A model generated the notes under the pieces. It was not told where the DNA came from. It saw only the letters and a program-made list of their open reading frames with translations, and ran no database searches. Shown here in pieces: positions 1 to 7,365 of a DNA stretch of 10,613 nt. Positions within the stretch are counted from its first letter, which is position 1. Every line of letters begins with the position of its first letter. The translations under genes and the position numbers were made by a program. Source of the DNA: Anaerolineales bacterium (GTDB lineage: Bacteria > Chloroflexota > Anaerolineae > Anaerolineales > Villigracilaceae); the NCBI GenBank assembly GCA_028689195.1, contig JAQTWR010000065.1:1-10613 (forward strand), in the 5' to 3' direction.

Positions 1-1
1 A

Positions 2-1741
2 GGTCGCATGGGCAGTATGCGCTCGCCGGCGGCGCTGGGTCGCATCGGATTGGAAAGTGCGGTCAACGCCGGGCTTGATCCTTGTGCGGTCATCCAACTC
101 CACGTTGACCTTGCGCCCGGCGCAGCGGAAGAAGTATTTTTCTTAATCGGTCAAGGCGCGAACCGCGCGGAAAGTCTCGCGCTGATTGGAAAGATTCAAG
201 CGCAGGGCGTTGATTCCATTTTGGATTCTGTCAATCAGCAATGGGATGACATCCTGAATACCATCACGGTTGAAACGCCCGACCCCAGCATGAACATCAT
301 GCTCAACCGCTGGTTGTTGGTTCAGACTCTTTCCTGCCGCCTTTGGGGGCGCACCGCGCTGTATCAATCCAGCGGCGCGTTTGGATTCCGCGATCAATTA
401 CAGGATGTGATGTCGCTGCTGCACACCCGACCAGATATCGCGCGCGCGCAAATTCTGGACGCGGCGCGGCATCAATTCGATGCGGGTGATGTGCTCCACT
501 GGTGGAATCCACCCGCCGGTCGCGGAGTGCGCACGCGCTTTTCAGATGATCTGCTCTGGCTGCCGTACGTGACTGCCGAGTATATTTCTGTAACAGGTGA
601 TGAATCTATTTTGAACGAGAGTATTCCATTCTTGAAAGGCGAAGCGCTCAAGCCGAATGAAGTCGAGCGTTACACCCAGTTTGAAACAGCGGACGAGACT
701 TTTTCGCTTTATCAACACTGCCGCCGCGCACTGGATAAAGGCGCGACATCTGGCGCGCACGGCTTGCCGCTGATGAGTGGCGGTGACTGGAATGACGGGA
801 TGAATCGCGTCGGCATGGATGGGCGCGGCGAGAGTATTTGGCTGGGCTGGTTTTTGCATGACGCGCTGACTCGTTTTGCCCCGCTGGTTACATTGATGAA
901 GGATGATCCCGCGCAGTATGTTCAACTTGCGGAGCAGTTAGCCAAATCGCTTGAAGCCAATGCCTGGGATGGTGATTGGTATCTGCGCGCATACTATGAT
1001 GATGGCTCCCGCTTGGGTTCAAGCAAAAATAACGAGTGTCAAATTGATTCGATCGCTCAATCGTGGGCGGTTTTATCCGGCGCGGCAGATTCCGAGCGGG
1101 CGGCGCAGGCGATGGAATCGGTTAATAAACTTTTGGTGAAGCAATCAGACCAGATGATTTTGCTGTTCACTCCGCCCTTCGATAAATCCGCGCGCGACCC
1201 GGGTTACATCAAAGGCTATTTGCCCGGCGTGCGCGAAAACGGCGGACAATATACGCACGCGGCGATTTGGACTGCTTGGGCGTTTGCCAAACTCGGTCAG
1301 GGAGATCGCGCTGCGGAGTTGTTCCATTTATTAAATCCCATCAATCATGCCGATACACCTGAAAAAACGGCGCGCTATAAAGTGGAGCCTTACGTGGTTG
1401 CCGCCGATATTTACAGCGTATCCCCACATATCGGCAGGGGTGGCTGGACGTGGTACACCGGCTCTGCCGCGTGGATGTATCGTTTAGGCATTGAAGCGAT
1501 TTTGGGAATCAGCAAAGTGGGCAACGCGTTGAAAATTAATCCATGTATCCCCCACGATTGGTCAGGATTTAAAGCGGATTATCGTTTTGGAAAAACACAT
1601 TACAAGATCAGTGTGGAGAATCCGGGTAAAGTCTATCAAGGCGTTAAAGAAATTCTTTTGGACGGACATCTACAGCCTGGCGGATCGATACTTTTGGTGG
1701 ATGATGGTCTACAGCATGAAGTATATGTTTTGATAGGATAG
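2..1741 (+). CDS. Cyclic beta-1,2-glucan synthase-like protein, GH94 C-terminal part (5' end outside window)
   Basis: This is the C-terminal part of a very large GH94-family protein. The frame is open from base 2, before the first ATG at 8, so the true start lies outside the window. Numbering from that ATG, residues 20-55 (LDPCAVIQLHVDLAPGAAEE, then FFLIGQG) match the end of the beta-sandwich domain of cyclic glucan synthases. Residues 80-500 form the alpha/alpha barrel. The loop GGDWNDGMN (residues 258-266, nt 779-805) carries the family's general-acid Asp, and GRGGWTWYTGSAAWMYR (nt about 1435-1485) is the conserved phosphate/sugar-binding stretch. In NdvB-type enzymes this phosphorylase-like module controls glucan chain length; synthesis and cyclisation use upstream domains not seen here. 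The next gene starts 8 nt after the stop, suggesting one carbohydrate operon. GH94 membership is secure; whether the full protein is a cyclic glucan synthase or a free phosphorylase cannot be decided from this part. Confidence 0.88.
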   Translation, partial: GRMGSMRSPAALGRIGLESAVNAGLDPCAVIQLHVDLAPGAAEEVFFLIGQGANRAESLALIGKIQAQGVDSILDSVNQQWDDILNTITVETPDPSMNIMLNRWLLVQTLSCRLWGRTALYQSSGAFGFRDQLQDVMSLLHTRPDIARAQILDAARHQFDAGDVLHWWNPPAGRGVRTRFSDDLLWLPYVTAEYISVTGDESILNESIPFLKGEALKPNEVERYTQFETADETFSLYQHCRRALDKGATSGAHGLPLMSGGDWNDGMNRVGMDGRGESIWLGWFLHDALTRFAPLVTLMKDDPAQYVQLAEQLAKSLEANAWDGDWYLRAYYDDGSRLGSSKNNECQIDSIAQSWAVLSGAADSERAAQAMESVNKLLVKQSDQMILLFTPPFDKSARDPGYIKGYLPGVRENGGQYTHAAIWTAWAFAKLGQGDRAAELFHLLNPINHADTPEKTARYKVEPYVVAADIYSVSPHIGRGGWTWYTGSAAWMYRLGIEAILGISKVGNALKINPCIPHDWSGFKADYRFGKTHYKISVENPGKVYQGVKEILLDGHLQPGGSILLVDDGLQHEVYVLIG

Positions 1742-1749
1742 ATCATTTT

Positions 1750-2238
1750 ATGAATTCTCAAGAGAAAGTCCACCTGCCCAGTTTTGCCAAAGGCGTAATC
1801 GCGGGAGTCGCGTCCCTGATCGCGTATCAATATATGCGCGCGATCATCACACAGCCGCGCTTGACTTCGCGGGCGATGTCGTCCAACGCAGCGGACTTTG
1901 ACACAGTCGAAACTCATGCCTTGTTCATCGCAACTGAAAACCTGCGCTCGGCAATTGAACGACGACGTTTGCCAAATAACAAGACGCGGCAAATATTGCA
2001 TGCCGGTTACCGAAACTTCCGCGAAAGTTGGGCGCGCGACTTCGGTTTTGCAGCCTTTGGTCTGCTGGCGTTGAAAGAATTCAGAGTGGTCAAAGATACA
2101 TTGGAAGCCTTTCTTGATCATCAAAAAATGGACGGACAGTTGCCGGTAAAATTACACGCCATGGGAGCACCGACGCGCTTTGTGTATTCCCTGCTGGAGA
2201 GGGAACAGCCCACCGAGATTCCGCTGCGCATATCTTGA
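1750..2238 (+). pseudogene. 5' remnant of a glucoamylase / amylo-alpha-1,6-glucosidase-like gene
   Basis: The product is 162 residues, while catalytic domains of this alpha/alpha six-barrel type need roughly 350-450, so only about the first 40 percent remains. Residues 11-29 are hydrophobic and could be a signal anchor. Residues 85-135 (HAGYRNFRESWARDFGF, then AAFGLLALKEFRVVKDTLEA) match the first barrel helices of glycogen-debranching and GH15/GH63-like enzymes, with the typical W-x-R-D motif at residues 94-97. Homology ends near EIPLR (nt about 2229). The stop at 2236-2238 lies exactly where composition changes from GC-rich to AT-rich and overlaps a TTGACA hexamer. The gene follows the GH94 gene after 8 nt with a weak AGGA upstream. 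The later barrel helices and the catalytic general base are absent, so activity is unlikely. The family call is by motif resemblance. Confidence 0.72.
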
Positions 2239-2270
2239 CACAAACCTTACCTTGCTGTAGCATAAAAACA
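2235..2270 (+). promoter_or_regulatory. Candidate sigma70-type promoter giving a leaderless mRNA
   Basis: A perfect TTGACA (2235-2240) is followed after exactly 17 nt by TAGCAT (2258-2263, four of six matches to TATAAT). A start site 7 nt below the -10 would be base 2270, which is the A of the ATG of the phosphoesterase gene. No Shine-Dalgarno sequence precedes that ATG, consistent with a leaderless transcript. The -35 also contains the stop codon of the broken glucosidase gene. This is a pattern match only. Confidence 0.45.
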
Positions 2271-3274
2271 TGAAAAAGAGAAAGAAAACGGTGTTATGGC
2301 AAATCGCTCTTATATTAACCCTTTCCGTTTCGCTTTCATTACCTATTATTGAAAATATGAAACAAAATTTGCGTGGACCAATCATAGAAAAGCAAAACTA
2401 CAACAAAGAAGATTCGTTTTCCATACTAACTGCTAATGTAGGAAACTTAAGTCTTGGCTGTAGAAATGTATTAAATAAACTCTGTTACAAAGACGTAGAG
2501 GAAAGAATTGCCTCTAACATAAAATACCTTTCTCCAGACATTATTGCCCTACAAGAAGTTTTAGCACCTTGGCAGTGTAAAGAAACCAACAAAAAAAACA
2601 AAAAAAAAGTGTGTAGTGAAAATCAAATTATCTCGCAGGCTAGAAGGCTCGTAGGCGATGATTACACTATTACATGTAACTCTCGTAATCAATTTGAATG
2701 CATAGCTGTAAAAAAGGATTTTGGGGAGATCGTTGATTGCCCAAGCGGCGAAATTTGCGACAACGCTCGCACCATTCCAGAAATAAGCGGATGCGACAAC
2801 GGTTTCACTATATCAGCAGCCACTGTAAAAGCAAAAAGAAACCAGGCTGTCTTTGATGTTGTGAATTTTCACCCGCAAAGCACCAGCTCAATATGCAGGG
2901 CAAAGATGATATCAGAAGCCCTCTACGGAAGCAAAAATTCAATTTCTATAATAAAAGAAAAGAAACTTATTTTGTTAGGCGACTTCAACATGGATCCTTG
3001 GAGAGATAAAGATAAAAGTGCCGAGGTATGGAGAAAATTCATTGAAGACGGCTGGCAAGACTCAAAATTCGAATATCACAGCGGAGAAATTGAGAAAAAA
3101 CCACCATACTTTACGTCGAGCCTTTTTTACAAGAAAAGAACCCTTGACTTTATTGTCAGCAATTTTGCGACAGGAAAATGCTTAATTCTTGGAGAATCTC
3201 CCAACACATTAAGACTGGACGGCGGCAAAGGAACGGATCACCGTGCGGTTTTTGGAACTTTGACAATTAAGTAG
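2270..3274 (+). CDS. Exported, Cys-rich endonuclease/exonuclease/phosphatase (EEP) family protein
   Basis: A 334-residue protein of the DNase I / exonuclease III / sphingomyelinase superfamily. A Lys-rich start followed by a hydrophobic segment (residues 8-28) looks like a signal peptide or N-terminal anchor. The EEP landmarks appear in order: Asn56 in TANVGNL, Glu96 in LQEV, His201 in VNFHPQ, Asp238 and Asn240 in GDFNMDP, Asp293 in LDFIV, and Asp323-His324 in GTDHRAV. These are the expected metal-binding and catalytic residues, so a Mg-dependent phosphodiester hydrolase is likely. The substrate (DNA, RNA, phospholipid or sphingomyelin) cannot be told. Eleven cysteines lie in the mature part (64, 72, 103, 115, 136, 144, 157, 163, 175, 209, 304), fitting a disulfide-bonded extracytoplasmic enzyme. 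Codon use is strongly AT-biased, unlike its neighbours. No ribosome binding site is visible. The membrane-protein gene starts 5 nt after the stop, implying co-transcription. Confidence 0.85.
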   Translation: MKKRKKTVLWQIALILTLSVSLSLPIIENMKQNLRGPIIEKQNYNKEDSFSILTANVGNLSLGCRNVLNKLCYKDVEERIASNIKYLSPDIIALQEVLAPWQCKETNKKNKKKVCSENQIISQARRLVGDDYTITCNSRNQFECIAVKKDFGEIVDCPSGEICDNARTIPEISGCDNGFTISAATVKAKRNQAVFDVVNFHPQSTSSICRAKMISEALYGSKNSISIIKEKKLILLGDFNMDPWRDKDKSAEVWRKFIEDGWQDSKFEYHSGEIEKKPPYFTSSLFYKKRTLDFIVSNFATGKCLILGESPNTLRLDGGKGTDHRAVFGTLTIK

Positions 3275-3279
3275 GTTTT

Positions 3280-4380
3280 ATGTATCCAGATTATTTATAC
3301 GACTTCTTAAATATTGGTTTTTCATGGATCGTCATTTCAATCATCTATGCTTGCGTTGATTATCTTTATAACTTAATAATGTGCTCCCTGCTGGGCGGAA
3401 CAGCACAAATCAGGAAATATTATAGTAATCACTCATTGCGTTTAGAAAAAGACTCCTTTTCTAGAATGACCAAAGAATATAAATCTGGAAGTCGCAAATT
3501 TCTCAAAGATTTTTTTTCTGATAATCTGTCTTGGTCTTGGCCTATTACAATTCTCGCTATCCCCACAGCTCTATACGGTATCTCCAGAGAGATAACTACA
3601 AACGGAGTTTTATCGCTAGAACAAATTGGCATTAATTTTCAAGATTATGTAATATTCCCCAACAATAAATACATACAGATATTTTTTTGGGGGGTTGCAG
3701 CCGCAATTGGTGTACGCACATTTTATAGATACCAGATAGAAAGGTCAAAACCGACATGGTTTTCAAAAGTGTGGGGCTTTCATTTTTCAAGAATATTGCT
3801 ATTCGGCATTCCTCTAGCATACATGATCTTAAGCACAATATACGTCTGGCTTCAATATTCTTTTTCTCTTTTTCAAGTTTTATCAAGCAATCAAATACAA
3901 TATTCGACACTTCACCCTGACTTAATGTACGGCTTACGAAAAGTCTATAATACTGTGATTTCAACAGGCGTTTCATTAACCGTTCTTAGTTTTTTGCCAA
4001 CAATCATGCTTATTCGAGAGAAAAAACAAAAATATAGCAAAATGTATGTTTTTCTTGTGTATGGCGGTGTAATTACCTTGTTTTTGCTTTTAAGTTTGTT
4101 GGTAATCAAGTTCGATCAAAGACTGTCACATATTCAACAAAATGCTCTTAATAATACTCAGATTCAAATAAACTCGAATTTAAATTTAAATGATACGGAA
4201 CGGATTGCCTATCTTGAATATTTCTCTTTGATATTAGATCTTCCTCACGGGTTTCCGATTCCTGCATGGTTTAATATATTATTAAGCGCGCGTTCTGCTG
4301 CCTTGTTTTTTGAAGTCATCAAAATTACTTCGCCTAAATCTAATGTAACAAAAATATTGCAGAAGATATTAGAAAAGTAG
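3280..4380 (+). CDS. Six-helix membrane protein of unknown function, paired with the EEP gene
   Basis: I do not recognise this 366-residue protein. Hydrophobic segments lie near residues 12-38, 85-103, 131-149, 170-191, 222-244 and 254-277, suggesting six transmembrane helices. A charged, Lys/Arg-rich stretch lies between helices 1 and 2 (about 45-78), and a soluble C-terminal tail of about 85 residues contains an Asn/Gln-rich patch (287-305). I see no nucleotide-binding, protease or transporter motif. The gene begins 5 nt after the EEP stop; the TAGG at that stop may serve as a weak ribosome binding site, so the two are probably translated from one mRNA. It shares the AT-rich composition of the EEP gene and must have arrived with it. 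It might anchor, transport or protect against the phosphoesterase, but that is inferred only from pairing. Confidence 0.75.
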   Translation: MYPDYLYDFLNIGFSWIVISIIYACVDYLYNLIMCSLLGGTAQIRKYYSNHSLRLEKDSFSRMTKEYKSGSRKFLKDFFSDNLSWSWPITILAIPTALYGISREITTNGVLSLEQIGINFQDYVIFPNNKYIQIFFWGVAAAIGVRTFYRYQIERSKPTWFSKVWGFHFSRILLFGIPLAYMILSTIYVWLQYSFSLFQVLSSNQIQYSTLHPDLMYGLRKVYNTVISTGVSLTVLSFLPTIMLIREKKQKYSKMYVFLVYGGVITLFLLLSLLVIKFDQRLSHIQQNALNNTQIQINSNLNLNDTERIAYLEYFSLILDLPHGFPIPAWFNILLSARSAALFFEVIKITSPKSNVTKILQKILEK

Positions 4381-4707
4381 ATTTATATTAATAACGATAT
4401 CTGCCCGCACGCAACGCTAGAAGCCATGGCGGCAGGCTTGCCCGTCGTCGCAGTGGATGCGAGCGGCACGCGCGACATACTCAAAAACGGTCAGCAGGGT
4501 TATCTGGTCGAGAATAACGCCGAGGCGCTGGCGGCGGGAATCAAAAAACTACTCTCAAATCCAGAGCGGATGCAAAAGTTCGCGGACGCGGCTTTGAAAA
4601 AAGCGCAGTCCTTTAACATTGAACTATTAACAAAAAAATTGCTGACCGTGTATGAACAAGCCATTCGCGACAAGAAGGAAAACCGTTTTGTGGAAGTGGA
4701 GAATTGA
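4381..4707 (+). pseudogene. 3' remnant of a GT4-family glycosyltransferase gene
   Basis: The reading frame is open from 4381 and the first ATG is at 4426. The product matches the end of the C-terminal Rossmann domain of family-4 glycosyltransferases: LEAMAAGLPVVAVDASGTRD followed by ILKNGQQGYLVENNAEALAAGIKKLLSNPERM. The Glu of LEAM, nt 4420-4422, corresponds to the downstream Glu of the family's E-x7-E nucleotide-sugar motif. Full proteins are usually about 350-420 residues; only the last 105 or so remain, without the upstream Glu and the acceptor domain. Recognisable homology begins just after the AT-rich island, so the gene was cut at that edge. ATG 4426 is an internal codon of the original protein, and no ribosome binding site precedes it. 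Activity is not expected. Confidence 0.8.
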
Positions 4708-4755
4708 AAAATTCAATTCCCATCATTAATGCCCCCTGATTACGGCGATATTTAC

Positions 4756-4795
4756 GGGAGTATCGGGAAAACTTGGCGCTACTCCCCTTTGTTTA
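4756..4795 (+). terminator. Possible rho-independent terminator
   Basis: GGGAGTA (4756-4762) pairs with TACTCCC (4780-4786) across a 17-nt loop and is followed by the T-rich CTTTGTTTATT. The stem is short and the loop long, so it is a weak candidate. It sits between the glycosyltransferase remnant and the signalling operon, where a terminator would be expected. Confidence 0.4.
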
Positions 4796-4862
4796 TTGCT
4801 GTAAAATGAATGTATGACAAGCGGAATGTCAAGCGAAAGGATCGTTTGATACAGATGAAGCG

Positions 4863-5705
4863 TTGACCGCTTCAAAGTATGACGAGATACGCAAGGTAAA
4901 CAACCACTGGCAACTTGACAAGGAGCGCGCCATAAAAGAGAAAACCGCCACCTCCCCCAAAAAAGAACTTCGCAAACAGGCGGAAGCGAAGTTAAGCAAG
5001 CAAAAAGAAAAGACCCAGCCGCTTAATCAGGTGGATGTCGCGCGCCTTGTCCATGACCTGAGAGTGCATCAGATCGAACTGGAGATGCAGAACGAGGAAC
5101 TGGCGCGGTTGCATTCAGAGGCGGAAGCGACGCTCAGCCTGTATGCGGAACTATATGCCTTTGCGCCGGTGGGTTACTTTACGCTGACGCGCGATGGCAC
5201 GATCCGCCGCGCCAACTTGACCGGCGCGAAGATGCTGGGCGCGGGTCTCAACGAATTGATCAAGCGGCGCTTTGGGGTGTTTGTCGCTCCCCTATCGCGG
5301 ACGACCTTCAGCGACTTCCTTGATAGGCTGTTCATAAGCGGCGACAAAGAGACCTGCGAAGTCCTGCTCCAGCGGGAAGCGGCTGCCGTGTTTTGGGCGC
5401 GCATTGAAGCCGTCTCCGACTCGGCGCATGAACAGGCTGAAATGTGCTATGCCATCGTGAGCGATATCACCGAGCGCAAAAAAGCGGAGGAGGGAATTCA
5501 GCAGCGTAATGCCATCCTTGAACAACGCCTCAAGGAATGCGCCCGCAAACTGCGCGCCGCGCAGGAAAAGATCGCGCGGCAGGACAAGCCCGGCGTTGTA
5601 GATCACGCGAACCGCGAACAGGCAGACCTTGAAATGGGAACCAAACCGGAAGATGTCTTGACCGAAATCCCCCGCTTGCAAACGATTGAACTTGGTAAAA
5701 AATGA
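4863..5705 (+). CDS. PAS-domain protein with flanking coiled coils (no output domain)
   Basis: A 280-residue soluble protein with one PAS domain (about residues 94-205: LYAFAPVGYFTLTRDGTIRR through VSDITERKKAEE). Before it lies a charged coiled coil containing RLVHDLRVHQIELEMQNEEL (61-80), a segment common just ahead of PAS domains in bacterial sensor proteins. After it comes a second coiled coil (about 205-240) and a polar tail. There is no kinase, GGDEF or other output domain, so it probably acts by binding a partner. The partner is likely the next kinase, whose ATG overlaps this stop as ATGA (5702-5705), a sign of translational coupling. The start is TTG 4863: upstream in frame there is no ATG, GTG or TTG before the stop at 4815-4817, and the next Met is about residue 75. 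AAAGGA (4836-4841) is too far away to serve it directly. A ligand cannot be predicted. Confidence 0.8.
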   Translation: MTASKYDEIRKVNNHWQLDKERAIKEKTATSPKKELRKQAEAKLSKQKEKTQPLNQVDVARLVHDLRVHQIELEMQNEELARLHSEAEATLSLYAELYAFAPVGYFTLTRDGTIRRANLTGAKMLGAGLNELIKRRFGVFVAPLSRTTFSDFLDRLFISGDKETCEVLLQREAAAVFWARIEAVSDSAHEQAEMCYAIVSDITERKKAEEGIQQRNAILEQRLKECARKLRAAQEKIARQDKPGVVDHANREQADLEMGTKPEDVLTEIPRLQTIELGKK

Positions 5706-7270
5706 CCGATAAAAACCAGAACCCGCCACTGTTTGAATTTGAGTTGTATCGCAGGATTTTCGACGCGGTCAATGACGGATTGATCATCAGCGATCTGGAG
5801 ACGGGACTCGTAGTCGAGGCAAACCCGGCGGCATATCTGATGCACGGTTACGCGCGCGGGGAATTCATCGGGCTGCCGTTGACGACGTTTATCCATCCCG
5901 ACAGCCGGCACGAATTCAGCGAGTACCTGCGGGCTTTTCAGTCGGACGACATCTTCGATACGCGGATACAGCATATCTGCCGCGACGGCTCGACGTTTTA
6001 TGCCGTCTGGCGCGGAACGGCGTTCGACTATCGAGGACGTGCCTGCCTGTTGGGTATTGTCCGCGATATCAGCCAGCGGATTCAAGCGGAGCAGTTACTG
6101 CATCAGAGCGTGGAAAGCCGCACACATGAGCAAGCCACGTTGTTGGAAATCTCGCATACGCTGGCGTCCACGCTGGAACTCCAACCGGGGTTGATCCTCG
6201 ACCAGTTGCGTAAGATCGTCGAGTACGCGCACGGCGGGTTGTTCGCGCTGGAAGATTCCATGCTGGTCACGCTGGCAATGCGCGGAACGGAGCAATTGGA
6301 AAAATCCGCGCCTATTCAGATTCACTTGAAAACCCCTGAGACGCTCATCTCGTTATTCAACGGACACCGCCCCATCCGCATTGATAATATTTGGAGTAAC
6401 GATCCGCAGGCGCAATTTCTGCGCGCGCTTTTGGATGATGGCGCTGCCGTGCTGCTCGAAGGGATACAGTCGTGGATGTGGGTTCCGCTGGCGGTGCGCG
6501 GACGCATTATTGGCGGCGTGGGCGTGGCGCACGAGCAGCGCGAGCACTTCACCGCTCATCATGCCGACCTCGCCTTGAGCGTCGCCAACCAAGCCGCGAT
6601 CACCATGATTAACGCGGAACTCTACGGGCACGCGCAGGCGCTCGCGGTATTGGAAGAGCGGCAGAATCTGGCGCGTGACCTGCATGACGCGGTCAATCAA
6701 TCGCTTTTCTCCGCGGGATTGATCGCCGAAGTCCTGCCGCGCTTATGGGATCGGGATCAAGCCGAAGCGCGGCGTTCGCTCGAAGATTTGCGTCGCCTGA
6801 CGCGCGGCGCGATGGCGGAGATGCGCGCGCTGCTGGCTGAACTGCGTCCCGCGACGTTGACCGATTCAGACCTCGGCGACCTGCTGCGGTTGTTGGGCAA
6901 CGCGTTCTCCGGCAGGACAAATCTACCGGTGGCGATCAATGTCATGGAGGAGTTGATTCTCCCCACCGAAGTACAAACCGCGTTTTATCGGATATGTCAG
7001 GAAGCGCTGAGTAATATCGCCAAACATGCCAAAGCCGCCAAAGTCGAAATCAATCTAAAGCAGGAAGATGATACGATTGAATTACGTATCCGCGACGACG
7101 GCTTGGGCTTTGACCCTGAACAAAACCTTTCGGGTCACTATGGCTTGGGTATGATGCGCGAGCGCGCCGAAGCCGCTGGAGCATTGTTGAGCATAACCAG
7201 CCAGACGGGTCATGGTACAGAACTCACGCTGCGCTGGACGAAGACTAACATGTCATTGCGAGGAGGGTGA
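5702..7270 (+). CDS. NarL-family sensor histidine kinase (PAS-GAF-HisKA_3-HATPase)
   Basis: A 522-residue cytosolic kinase without transmembrane segments. Domains in order: PAS (about 12-127, ending IVRDISQRIQAE), GAF (about 145-305), a HisKA_3 dimerisation helix with LARDLHDAVNQSL carrying the phospho-acceptor His328 (codon 6683-6685), and a HATPase_c domain. The ATPase shows the N box EALSNIAKHA with Asn438, the G1 box DDGLGFD (465-471) and the G2 box HYGLGMMRERA (479-489). It should autophosphorylate in response to a small ligand or redox signal sensed by PAS or GAF and pass phosphate to the LuxR-type regulator just downstream. It overlaps the PAS gene by 4 nt. The last six residues (MSLRGG) and the stop are encoded by the left arm of the inverted-repeat element at 7250-7345, so the original C-terminus was replaced just after the final beta-strand; all catalytic boxes are kept. 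Confidence 0.93.
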   Translation: MTDKNQNPPLFEFELYRRIFDAVNDGLIISDLETGLVVEANPAAYLMHGYARGEFIGLPLTTFIHPDSRHEFSEYLRAFQSDDIFDTRIQHICRDGSTFYAVWRGTAFDYRGRACLLGIVRDISQRIQAEQLLHQSVESRTHEQATLLEISHTLASTLELQPGLILDQLRKIVEYAHGGLFALEDSMLVTLAMRGTEQLEKSAPIQIHLKTPETLISLFNGHRPIRIDNIWSNDPQAQFLRALLDDGAAVLLEGIQSWMWVPLAVRGRIIGGVGVAHEQREHFTAHHADLALSVANQAAITMINAELYGHAQALAVLEERQNLARDLHDAVNQSLFSAGLIAEVLPRLWDRDQAEARRSLEDLRRLTRGAMAEMRALLAELRPATLTDSDLGDLLRLLGNAFSGRTNLPVAINVMEELILPTEVQTAFYRICQEALSNIAKHAKAAKVEINLKQEDDTIELRIRDDGLGFDPEQNLSGHYGLGMMRERAEAAGALLSITSQTGHGTELTLRWTKTNMSLRGG

Positions 7271-7345
7271 TCTTCCCGACGAAGCAATCTCATGTTACGA
7301 GGAGATTGCTTCGGGCAAAGAACAAGAGCGCCCTCGCAATGACAT
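7250..7345. repeat. Palindromic dispersed repeat (TCATTGCGAG-type element)
   Basis: The outer arms ATGTCATTGCGAGG (7250-7263) and CCTCGCAATGACAT (7332-7345) are perfect inverse complements. The inner arms GAAGCAATCTC (7281-7291) and GAGATTGCTTC (7302-7312) are also perfect, with CCCGA/TCGGG just outside them, imperfectly aligned. The whole element folds as a long interrupted hairpin with a loop around ATGTTACGAG. From memory, GTCATTGCGAGGAG...GAAGCAATCTC elements occur in many copies in various bacterial genomes; only one copy lies here. It has no coding capacity of its own and resembles a MITE- or REP-like element. It overlaps the kinase stop and lies upstream of the regulator start. Confidence 0.8.
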
Positions 7346-7365
7346 CTGAAAGACAAGGAACTCTT

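Larger units (their letters stand above)
2239..4395. other. AT-rich horizontally acquired island
   Basis: Composition changes sharply at about 2235 and again at about 4395. One sampled 60-base line inside (3841-3900) has 19 G or C, against 32 in a sampled line of the kinase gene (6901-6960). The island carries only the EEP and membrane-protein genes. It has no transposase, integrase, tRNA or terminal inverted repeat that I can see. The hexamer ATATCT occurs at both edges (2230-2235 and 4397-4402). Genes on both sides are truncated toward the island, so it replaced host DNA rather than simply inserting. The exact edges are uncertain by about 15 nt. Confidence 0.7.

Noticed and set aside
2235..4400. 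Island as a known insertion sequence, CBASS, retron or toxin-antitoxin locus
   Set aside because: No transposase, cyclase, reverse transcriptase or small antitoxin-like gene is present, and no terminal inverted repeats were seen.
7267..7365. GTG 7267 as the start of the response regulator
   Set aside because: The extension is encoded mostly by the inverted-repeat element and matches no receiver sequence, while ATG 7366 has AAGGA 6 nt upstream and the receiver begins right after it.
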